From assembly GCA_905195085.1 (NCBI GenBank), contig CAJJUK010000031.1, positions 1 through 13,249 of the forward strand: 13,249 nt of DNA. Reading direction: 5' to 3'. The notes below the pieces were generated by a model. It searched no databases. It saw only the letters and a program-made list of their open reading frames with translations, and was not told the DNA's origin. The number at the start of each line of letters is the position of its first letter. Within the stretch, counting starts at the first letter, position 1. Positions 1 to 6,277 of the stretch are shown one piece after another. The position numbers and the translations under genes are program-made. This DNA comes from an uncultured Christensenella sp. Its GTDB lineage: Bacteria > Bacillota > Clostridia > Christensenellales > UBA1242.

Positions 1-946
1 CTTTATTTTTTATTATTTTTTCTAATTTATTGATAAATATTTCATAATTATAATCTTCTTCTTCAAGCATTTCACAATATCCAAGGTTTTGAAAAAGTTT
101 GGCATTTTCAATCTGATCGCCTCTTGAACATTTTTTTGACAATGGGATCAATAGCATAGGTTTTTCTAGGGCTAAAAGTTCGTTTATGACACCACTTCCT
201 GCTCTGGAAATGACAATGTCGGCAGTTGCGTAGTAATCTTCAATGTTGTCAGCATAAGGAACAATTTTGTAATTTTCATGCTTTATGTCTTTATAATTTT
301 TCTTTCCTGCAATATGGATAATGTTAAATTTTTTGGTTAGCGCATCCAAATTTTTGATGATTATTTCATTTAAAAACTGTGCACCCAAACTTCCACCAAG
401 GACTAATATTGTTGGATTTGAGTTGTTGAAATTCAAAGGAATTGTTTTTCCATGAAATATTTTTCTTCTTATTGGTTGACCAGTGTGAACACATTTTTTG
501 TTTTTTTCTCCAGTTGGTTCAAAAGTTGTGCACATGACTGTGCAAAAATGCAAAATGATTTTGTTTGCAAGTCCGAAAGACAAATCGCTTTCATGACTTA
601 TTATTGGAATGTTCAATTTTTTGCCTGCTATGGCAACAGGTACGGCGACAAAACCACCTTTTGAAAAAATTATGTCTGGGGAAATTTCTTTCAGAATCTT
701 TTTTGACTGTTTTACAGATTTTGCAAGTTTGAAAGGGATTAAGAGATTTTTGAAAGTAAGTTTTCTTTCCAATTTCACCGTTGGAATTTCGTGATATTTG
801 ATGTTTGGATAGTTTTTCAAAATTTCTTTCTCCATTCCGTTGCTTCCAATGTAATGCAATTCAAAATCAGTCAATCTTTCTGCAACAGCAAGGGCGGGGT
901 AGACATGTCCTGCCGTCCCACCACCAGTCAAAACAATTTTTTTCAT
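1..946 (-). CDS. murG: MurG, lipid II-forming GlcNAc transferase (partial, 3' end off window)
   Basis: MurG transfers GlcNAc from UDP-GlcNAc to undecaprenyl-pyrophosphoryl-MurNAc-pentapeptide (lipid I), making lipid II at the inner face of the membrane. Reading the minus strand from ATG at 946 gives 315 open codons. Residues 7-14 are the N-terminal glycine-rich loop TGGGTAGH. HESD is at 118-121, the variant seen in some Firmicutes in place of HEQN. GGSLGA at 184-189 opens the C-terminal Rossmann domain. SRAGSG (247-252), Glu256 and SRGDQ (274-278) form the UDP-GlcNAc site. The family is usually about 355-370 residues, so roughly 40-50 residues lie beyond position 1. The start is set by AAGGAG at 952-957, five bases before the ATG. 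It is the first gene of a leftward unit and is divergent from the topoisomerase pair. Family assignment is firm. Confidence 0.96.
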   Translation of the reverse strand, partial: MKKIVLTGGGTAGHVYPALAVAERLTDFELHYIGSNGMEKEILKNYPNIKYHEIPTVKLERKLTFKNLLIPFKLAKSVKQSKKILKEISPDIIFSKGGFVAVPVAIAGKKLNIPIISHESDLSFGLANKIILHFCTVMCTTFEPTGEKNKKCVHTGQPIRRKIFHGKTIPLNFNNSNPTILVLGGSLGAQFLNEIIIKNLDALTKKFNIIHIAGKKNYKDIKHENYKIVPYADNIEDYYATADIVISRAGSGVINELLALEKPMLLIPLSKKCSRGDQIENAKLFQNLGYCEMLEEEDYNYEIFINKLEKIIKNK

Positions 947-951
947 TTTTT

Positions 952-957
952 CTCCTT
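952..957 (-). promoter_or_regulatory. Shine-Dalgarno site of murG
   Basis: On the minus strand AAGGAG lies five bases upstream of the ATG at 946. It fixes the murG start. Confidence 0.85.
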
Positions 958-988
958 TTTTTATTTATATTGTTTGGAGTAATAAAAA

Positions 989-994
989 ATTATA
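989..994 (-). promoter_or_regulatory. Candidate -10 box for murG
   Basis: The minus strand reads a perfect TATAAT here, about 43 bases upstream of the murG ATG, preceded by TGAA. No convincing -35 hexamer is visible at 16-18 bases; the best match is TCACAT. In such AT-rich DNA a TATAAT alone is weak evidence. Confidence 0.35.
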
Positions 995-1030
995 TTCATT
1001 ATCATTTTGGAATGTGATAAAGAATAAACA

Positions 1031-1054
1031 TGTATAATTATGCATAAATATACA
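1031..1054. promoter_or_regulatory. 24-bp near-perfect palindrome, possible operator
   Basis: The arms are TGTATAATTATG and CATAAATATACA. The second arm's reverse complement is TGTATATTTATG, so 11 of 12 base pairs match and the centre is TGCA. It lies in the divergent murG-topoisomerase spacer, about 85 bases from the murG start and 132 from the topoisomerase start. The size and symmetry suit a dimeric regulator. The high AT content makes some palindromy expected by chance, and no known operator consensus was recognised. Confidence 0.4.
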
Positions 1055-1150
1055 CCAAAATTTTGAAAATACAGCAACCGAAATCGTGTTTTTGGTGAAA
1101 TTTCTTGTGCAAATATTCACTTTTTGTTTTAATAATTTTAGTTTTTGTGG

Positions 1151-1156
1151 TAAAAT
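1151..1156 (+). promoter_or_regulatory. Extended -10 box of the topoisomerase B gene
   Basis: TGG followed by TAAAAT (1148-1156) fits an extended -10 element, about 30 bases before the ATG at 1187. No good -35 is present at the normal distance, as is common for extended -10 promoters. The 18 bases just upstream (1133-1150) resemble a stretch before the A-subunit gene (3151-3169). Confidence 0.45.
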
Positions 1157-1186
1157 ATTAAAAGAAAATCATAGTTTGGAGTGTTT

Positions 1187-3148
1187 ATGGCTGAGAAAAA
1201 ATATGAATCAAAAGATATTGTCGTTCTCGATGGACTTGATGCGGTTAGACTTCGTCCTGGTATGTATATCGGAACAACAAGTTCAAGGGGATTTCATCAT
1301 ATTTTGTGGGAAATTGTTGACAACGCTATTGATGAAATTTCAAATGGTTATGGCGACACAATCAAAATCACAATAAACAAAGATGGGAGTGCCACTGTTG
1401 AAGATAATGGTCGTGGTATCCCTGTTGATATGCATCCAACTCTTCACAAAAGTGGTGTTGAAGTTGTTTACACAACCTTGCATGCCGGCGGAAAATTCAA
1501 CAACGAAAACTACAAATTTTCTGGTGGTCTTCATGGTGTTGGTGCGTCAGTCACCAATGCTCTTTCTCGTTGGTGCAAAGTCACGGTAAATAAAGGCGGA
1601 AAGAAATATTTTGTTGAGTTCCATTCATACGAAGATGAAAAAGGAAAAATACATAGCGGTGTTCCTGTTGCACCATTAAAAGAAATCGGGACAAGCAACA
1701 CAACTGGAACTTGTGTGACATTTTTGCCAGATGACAGAGTTTTTGGAAAACAAACATTCAATTTTGAACTTATTTCAAGAAGAGCAAGAGAACTTGCATT
1801 TTTGAACAAAGGCTTGAGAATTATTGTCAATGACGAAGAAACCAACGAGAATTGTGAATTTCATTTTGAAGGCGGAATCAAAGACTTTGTTTCATATTTG
1901 GTGGAAGGAAAGAATGCACTTTTTAAAAATCCAATATATTTCTATGCAGAAAGCAAGATTGTGGATTTGGAAGTAAGTTTCATTTCAACTGATTCTTACA
2001 CAGAAAACACATTTTCATATGTCAACAACATTCCAACAACTGAAGGCGGTATGCATGAAGTTGGTTTCAAGAGTGCTTTCACTAAGGCTTTCAATGATTT
2101 TGCTAGAGCAAACAATATGCTTAAAGACAAAGAACCAAACTTGCTTGGCGAGGACTTCAGAGAAGGGTTGGTTACCGTTATTAATGTCAAAATGAATAAT
2201 GTTCAGTTTGAAGGACAGACAAAAACGAAACTTGGAAATCCTGAAGCAAGAACTGAAGTTGAAAATTTGTCTTTGCAAGAACTTTCAAAGTTGCTTGCTG
2301 ATAAAAAGAATTTTACTTATGCCGAAATCATTGTCAACAAAGCAAAACAAGCGGCAAAAGTTAGACTTGCTGCAAAGAAAGCAAAGGAACTCACAAGAGC
2401 GAAGAACAATGCTGAGAATTTCAATTTGGTTGGAAAACTTGCTTCTTCCACATCAAGAGACAGAAGCAAGAGCGAACTTTTCATTGTCGAAGGAGATAGT
2501 GCGGGTGGTTCTGCAAAACAGGGACGTGACAGAAGATTTCAGGCAATTCTGCCACTTCGTGGAAAGCCTTTGAATGCAGAAAAGAAGAGAGTTGACCAAG
2601 TTTTGGCAAATGAAGAAATCAGAACAATCATTTCTGCTTTGGACACAGGTTTTGGAGAAGATTTTGATTTGTCATCATTGAGATATAACAAAGTCATCAT
2701 TCTTTCCGATGCTGACCAAGATGGTGCACACATCAGAGCAATTTTGCTTACTTTCTTCTATCGTTATATGAAACCACTGATTACTGATGGGCATGTTTTC
2801 ATTGGTCTTCCACCGCTTTATAAGGTGTATAAAAAAGATTATGAAAAATATGTCTATTCTGATGCTGAACTTGCTGATGCTGTTAAGAGCGCTGGAAAAG
2901 GCTATATGATTCAGAGATATAAAGGTCTTGGGGAAATGAACCCTGAACAACTTTGGGAGACAACCATGGACCCAGCAAACAGAACACTGATTCAAGTCAC
3001 GATTGAAGATGCTGCCGAGGCGGAAAAAATGATTACAACTCTCATGGGCGATGCGATTGAAGAGAGAAAACAATACATCAGTGAACACGCAAATTTTGAC
3101 AGAGAAGACACATTCATGAGAGACTATAAAAATGTTAATGCAAATTGA
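1187..3148 (+). CDS. gyrB/parE: Type IIA DNA topoisomerase subunit B (GyrB/ParE family, probably topoisomerase IV)
   Basis: This is the ATPase and Toprim subunit (653 residues) of an ATP-dependent type II topoisomerase; it partners with the A subunit encoded downstream. The GHKL ATPase shows WEIVDNAIDE (41-50, Glu42 the likely catalytic base), DNGRGIP (73-79) and GGLHGVGA (113-120). QTKTKLG (344-350) carries the ATP-sensing lysine. The Toprim domain shows EGDSAGG (435-441) and DADQDGAH (508-515), followed by the C-terminal YKGLGEM (578-584). A GTG two codons upstream is in frame, but GGAG at 1178-1181 is five bases before ATG 1187 and decides the start. KLGNPEAR and DADQDGAHI resemble ParE or the second topoisomerase set of Clostridia more than GyrB (KLGN-x-EVR, DADVDGAHI). 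The neighbour is murG, not the dnaA-recF locus usual for gyrB. The family is certain; the gyrase-versus-topoisomerase IV choice is inferred. Confidence 0.95.
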   Translation: MAEKKYESKDIVVLDGLDAVRLRPGMYIGTTSSRGFHHILWEIVDNAIDEISNGYGDTIKITINKDGSATVEDNGRGIPVDMHPTLHKSGVEVVYTTLHAGGKFNNENYKFSGGLHGVGASVTNALSRWCKVTVNKGGKKYFVEFHSYEDEKGKIHSGVPVAPLKEIGTSNTTGTCVTFLPDDRVFGKQTFNFELISRRARELAFLNKGLRIIVNDEETNENCEFHFEGGIKDFVSYLVEGKNALFKNPIYFYAESKIVDLEVSFISTDSYTENTFSYVNNIPTTEGGMHEVGFKSAFTKAFNDFARANNMLKDKEPNLLGEDFREGLVTVINVKMNNVQFEGQTKTKLGNPEARTEVENLSLQELSKLLADKKNFTYAEIIVNKAKQAAKVRLAAKKAKELTRAKNNAENFNLVGKLASSTSRDRSKSELFIVEGDSAGGSAKQGRDRRFQAILPLRGKPLNAEKKRVDQVLANEEIRTIISALDTGFGEDFDLSSLRYNKVIILSDADQDGAHIRAILLTFFYRYMKPLITDGHVFIGLPPLYKVYKKDYEKYVYSDAELADAVKSAGKGYMIQRYKGLGEMNPEQLWETTMDPANRTLIQVTIEDAAEAEKMITTLMGDAIEERKQYISEHANFDREDTFMRDYKNVNAN

Positions 3149-3150
3149 TT

Positions 3151-3179
3151 TAATTTTGTGTTTTTGTGGGAATTATGAT
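3151..3179 (+). promoter_or_regulatory. Possible internal promoter before the topoisomerase A gene
   Basis: The 62-base gap between the two subunit genes contains a 19-base stretch (3151-3169) nearly matching 1133-1150 upstream of the B gene. Both copies end in GTTTTTGTGG. It is followed by TATGAT at 3174-3179. The distance from the repeat to the start codon is similar in both places (36 and 41 bases). It may give the A subunit its own promoter, but the stretch is T-rich and no -35 is clear. Confidence 0.3.
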
Positions 3180-3199
3180 ATGCAATAATTTGAAAAGTT

Positions 3200-3203
3200 G
3201 AGG
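3200..3203 (+). promoter_or_regulatory. Shine-Dalgarno site supporting a GTG start
   Basis: GAGG lies seven bases before GTG at 3211. No in-frame ATG occurs near here, so this site is the evidence for a GTG start of the A subunit. Confidence 0.7.
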
Positions 3204-3210
3204 TTTTAAA

Positions 3211-6024
3211 GTGGATAATAAGCACAGAACTGAAGAAGAATTTAAACCTGTTGTAATTGAACCTATTGAAGGTCAAATTTGTTATGATGAACTTTTGACT
3301 GCTCAAAAAGAAGAAGAGAAGCAGGAAGAAAAGCCTGTGACTTTGGAAGGACAGTTAGATTTTTGGTCGATGTCCTCCAATCCTCAATCAGAGAAAAAGG
3401 AAAATGTTGTGAAAGAAAAAGAAAATTTGATAGAAAAAACAAAGACAGAGAAAAAAGAGAGAAAAACAACAATCAAATCATCGTCTAAAGATGAAATGAA
3501 TGTTCAAACTGTTGATGACGCCTATGTTGAAGCTGCTCATGAATCAAATGACGAAGAAATGTCAGATGTAGTTGGTGAAGATAGAGTTGAAAATAATCAA
3601 GGCGGTCATGGTGGAAGCGGTGGTTCCAATGGTAACGGCGGGATTTATGGTGGCAACGGAATTCTGTTTAAACCTTTGGAAGAAGTTTTGCATGATTCTA
3701 TGATTCCTTATACAGAGCACGTTGTTATGGACAGAGCGTTACCAAGAGTTGAAGATGGTTTGAAGCCTGTTCAAAGAAGAATTTTGTATTCTATGCTTGA
3801 ACTTGGACTTACTCCAGACAAACCATACAGAAAATCGGCAAGAATTGTCGGTGATTGTATGGGTAAATATCACCCTCATGGTGACAGTTCTGTTTATGAT
3901 GCGATGGTTCGTATGTCGCAAGATTTTGTGCTTAGAGCTCCACTTGTTGACGGACATGGAAACTTTGGTTCGGTTGACGGTGATAGTGCTGCGGCTATGC
4001 GTTACACAGAAGCAAGAATGACTCCACTTGCTATGGAACTTTTGAGAGATTTGGAAAAGGATACAGTGCGTTGGGGGTTGAACTTTGACGACACATTGAA
4101 GGAACCAGATGTTTTGCCAGGAAGATTCCCAAACCTTTTGGTCAATGGTGCAACTGGAATTGCTGTTGGTGTGGCAACAAACATTCCTCCTCACAACTTG
4201 GGGGAGGTTATTGATGGTGTTGTTGCATATATTGAGAATCCAAATATCACTCTTGACCAAATGATGAAAATAATCAAGGGACCAGATTTTCCTACTGGAG
4301 GAGAATTGATTTATGGAGATGGACTTAAGAGTGCATACGAAACTGGCAAAGGGAAAATCATTCTTCGTGCAAAGGTTGGAATTGAACAAAATGGTGATAA
4401 ACAGAGTTTGGTTATCACAGAACTTCCATATCAAGTCAACAAAGCACAATTGCTTCAGAAGATTGCCGAACTTAAGGACAAAAACAAAGACAAATTGTCA
4501 GTTATCAGTGAAATTCGTGATGAAAGTGACAGGAATGGTATGCGTGCCGTCATTCGATTGAAGAAAGAGGCAAATGCAAAGAAAATTTTGGGATTTCTGT
4601 TTCAATCTACCAATATGCAGATTTCTTATGGCATCAATATGGTTGCAATTGCTGGCGGAAAACCAAAGCTTATGGGGCTTTTGGACATCATTTCATACTA
4701 CACCGCTTTCCAGAGAGATGTGATTGTCAGAAGAACAAAGTTTGACCTTAATGTTGCAAAAGATAGGGCTCACATTGTTGAAGGACTTTTGATTGCAATC
4801 AAAAACATTGATGCGGTTATTAAAATAATCAAGACTTCTGCAAATGTCAGTGAAGCAAAACAGAGATTGCGTGCAAAGTTTGCTCTTTCAGAGAAACAGG
4901 CACAAGCGATTCTGGATATGAGGCTTGCTCGTTTGGTTAATTTGGAAGTTACAAAACTTCAAGCAGAACTTGCAGAACTAAAGGCAAAAATCAAAGAGTT
5001 GGAAGCGATTTTGAATTCCAAAAAATTGCAACTTGAAGTTGTTAAGAAAGAAATTTTGGAAATTAAGAAAAAATTTAATTCTCCAAGACGTTCTCATGAG
5101 CTTAAAAGTGAAGAAATTAAACTTACAAAAATTGAAGAAATGGAAGACACAAAAGATTATTTGATTGCTCTTTCTGCTGGAAAAACATTGAAGAAAGTTA
5201 GCATGAAGAACTATTCAAAATCTTTGAAAACGCTTTCAGACACTTCCACTTTGTTTGATATTCACACAAGTCTTTTGGAAGTTAAAGCGACAGACACTGT
5301 GCTCATTTTCACAGACAGAGGAAATTGTGTCAAAGCAGTGGTTGACAAATTGCCAGAGTGTAAGTGGAGAGAAAAAGGAATTCCACTTAAACAACTTGAC
5401 AAGTCAATTGACATCATGGAAACACCGGTAGCTGTTTTGAAGGTTGAGGGTGATGGGGAAGTCGTATTCTTTTCACAGAAAGGAATGGTTAAACGCAGTT
5501 CAGAGAAAGATTTGGTTGTTTCAAAAACTTATTACCAAGTGATGAAAATTTCTGATGATGACAAACTTTTGAATGTTGAACACGAAATCAAGGGAAAGAC
5601 ATTTGTTATGCTCAGCAAAAATGGTTATTGTGTCAACTTTGAGAAGAATGAAGTGCCATTGCAAGGCCGGGTTTCTGGTGGAGTGAAGGGTATTAACCTT
5701 GAGGACAAAGATTTTGTTGTTTTCGCTGGACAAAACTTGAGTGATGACTATTTGATTGTGACAAATAATGGTTATGTTAAACGGTTAAATGCTCTGCAAA
5801 TTCCAATTTCTGCAAGATATAGAAAGGGTGTAAAATACATCAATTTTGCTCAAAATGGAAAATTTGTCGCATATATTGGCACAAAATCAAAAGCGGTTGT
5901 TGATCATGGTTTGAAGTTTACATTATTAGAGAGCAAGAAATTCAAAGTTTCAACTGATAGATTAAGTGCTGGACAAGAAGAAATAAAGAAGAAATTTTTA
6001 GGAGTATATGATTTTGTAGATTAG
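3211..6024 (+). CDS. gyrA/parC: Type IIA DNA topoisomerase subunit A (GyrA/ParC family) with long disordered N-terminal tail
   Basis: This is the DNA breakage-reunion subunit (937 residues), paired with the B subunit just upstream. Residues 1-150 are an unusual tail: acidic and lysine-rich (about 30-125), then a Gly/Asn linker (129-150). The catalytic core starts near 152. DGLKPVQRRILY is at 182-193. The quinolone-determining segment HPHGDSSVYD (221-230) has Ser226 and Asp230 matching E. coli GyrA S83 and D87. The catalytic tyrosine is Tyr265 in AMRYTEARM (262-270). A coiled coil runs from about 580 to 622. The C-terminal beta-pinwheel (about 645-910) lacks the GyrA box Q-R/K-R-G-G-K-G at the first blade (LIALSAGKTLKKVS, 651-664). 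KWREKGIPL (718-726) and QGRVSGGVKG (818-827) belong to later blades. Absence of the box favours a ParC-like enzyme, although FGSVDGDSAAAMR is GyrA-like. The family is certain, the subfamily is not. An intrinsic terminator follows immediately. Confidence 0.95.
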   Translation: MDNKHRTEEEFKPVVIEPIEGQICYDELLTAQKEEEKQEEKPVTLEGQLDFWSMSSNPQSEKKENVVKEKENLIEKTKTEKKERKTTIKSSSKDEMNVQTVDDAYVEAAHESNDEEMSDVVGEDRVENNQGGHGGSGGSNGNGGIYGGNGILFKPLEEVLHDSMIPYTEHVVMDRALPRVEDGLKPVQRRILYSMLELGLTPDKPYRKSARIVGDCMGKYHPHGDSSVYDAMVRMSQDFVLRAPLVDGHGNFGSVDGDSAAAMRYTEARMTPLAMELLRDLEKDTVRWGLNFDDTLKEPDVLPGRFPNLLVNGATGIAVGVATNIPPHNLGEVIDGVVAYIENPNITLDQMMKIIKGPDFPTGGELIYGDGLKSAYETGKGKIILRAKVGIEQNGDKQSLVITELPYQVNKAQLLQKIAELKDKNKDKLSVISEIRDESDRNGMRAVIRLKKEANAKKILGFLFQSTNMQISYGINMVAIAGGKPKLMGLLDIISYYTAFQRDVIVRRTKFDLNVAKDRAHIVEGLLIAIKNIDAVIKIIKTSANVSEAKQRLRAKFALSEKQAQAILDMRLARLVNLEVTKLQAELAELKAKIKELEAILNSKKLQLEVVKKEILEIKKKFNSPRRSHELKSEEIKLTKIEEMEDTKDYLIALSAGKTLKKVSMKNYSKSLKTLSDTSTLFDIHTSLLEVKATDTVLIFTDRGNCVKAVVDKLPECKWREKGIPLKQLDKSIDIMETPVAVLKVEGDGEVVFFSQKGMVKRSSEKDLVVSKTYYQVMKISDDDKLLNVEHEIKGKTFVMLSKNGYCVNFEKNEVPLQGRVSGGVKGINLEDKDFVVFAGQNLSDDYLIVTNNGYVKRLNALQIPISARYRKGVKYINFAQNGKFVAYIGTKSKAVVDHGLKFTLLESKKFKVSTDRLSAGQEEIKKKFLGVYDFVD

Positions 6025-6056
6025 AAATTGGACTTTTTGGGTCCAATTTTTCTTTT
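6025..6056 (+). terminator. Rho-independent terminator after the topoisomerase pair
   Basis: AAATTGGAC (6025-6033) pairs perfectly with GTCCAATTT (6041-6049) across a 7-base loop, followed by TTCTTTT. It starts one base after the TAG stop and ends the topoisomerase unit. Confidence 0.9.
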
Positions 6057-6073
6057 ATGAAATTTTTAAAAAA

Positions 6074-6102
6074 CTTTGAGTTTTGTCGTTTTTTTGTTTA
6101 TA
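6074..6102 (+). repeat. Direct repeat, copy 1 (promoter-like)
   Basis: These 29 bases match the promoter segment at 6242-6269 with one A/T mismatch and one extra T in the T run; the core is TTTTGTCG, a T run, then GTTTATA. The copy contains TTGAGT (6076-6081) and TATATC (6099-6104) at 17-base spacing, so it looks like a decayed or distal promoter. A weaker third version lies at 6149-6168 (CTTTG, a T run, GTTTGTGAT). Confidence 0.6.
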
Positions 6103-6179
6103 TCGCGAACAAAATTTTCTTACGAAAAAACCATTTATTGGTTAAAAACTTTGTTTTTTGTTTGTGATTTTTCTGTGTC

Positions 6180-6207
6180 GCACTCACTCTTGCAAGCAAG
6201 TTAGTGC
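6180..6207 (+). other. Imperfect hairpin in the spacer before the giant surface-protein gene
   Basis: GCACT (6180-6184) pairs with AGTGC (6203-6207), and CTTGC (6189-6193) with GCAAG (6196-6200). An asymmetric internal loop separates them and the apex is only two bases. No T run follows, so it is not a terminator. It could be an operator or a structure in a distal transcript. The rest of the spacer holds no gene that can be supported; a small AACCA/TGGTT inverted repeat sits at 6129-6143. Confidence 0.3.
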
Positions 6208-6241
6208 TGTCTTGAAATAATATGAAAAATTTGTCAAAATG

Positions 6242-6269
6242 CTTTGTGTTTTGTCGTTTTTTGTTTATA
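6242..6269 (+). repeat. Direct repeat, copy 2, overlapping the promoter of the giant gene
   Basis: This partner of 6074-6102 lies 168 bases downstream of it. It contains the -35-like hexamer and spacer of the predicted leaderless promoter and the first four bases of its TATAAT box. Confidence 0.6.
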
Positions 6270-6271
6270 AT
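6244..6271 (+). promoter_or_regulatory. Leaderless-type promoter of the giant surface-protein gene
   Basis: TTGTGT (6244-6249), a 16-base spacer and a perfect TATAAT (6266-6271) end only six bases before ATG 6278. Transcription normally begins about 6-8 bases after the -10 box, so the mRNA should start at or next to the A of the ATG. No purine-rich ribosome-binding site occurs in the preceding bases. The same geometry precedes the lipoprotein gene at 13145. Confidence 0.6.
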
Positions 6272-6277
6272 ATAAAT

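Noticed and set aside
452..1017. Several rightward short open frames overlapping murG and its upstream spacer
   Set aside because: They lie antisense to strongly conserved murG codons, have no ribosome-binding sites and resemble no protein.
1181..1186. GTG start two codons upstream for the topoisomerase B subunit
   Set aside because: The GTG overlaps the GGAG ribosome-binding site, which is correctly spaced for the ATG at 1187.
3871..3900. Quinolone-resistance substitutions in the A subunit
   Set aside because: The key positions carry Ser and Asp as in sensitive enzymes; no known resistance change is visible.
3739..4449. 236-codon minus-strand open frame within the topoisomerase A gene
   Set aside because: It is antisense to the conserved breakage-reunion core, rich in His/Cys/Ser/Asn in the way antisense frames are, and has no ribosome-binding site.
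6104..6124. LexA-like site (CGAAC followed by AAAATTTTC)
   Set aside because: The second half-site does not match GTTCG, so the Bacillus-type LexA box is not met.
6239..6277. ATG 13 codons upstream for the giant surface protein
   Set aside because: It would place the -35/-10 promoter inside the coding region and add a peptide before MKKIL, which is a standard signal-peptide start.
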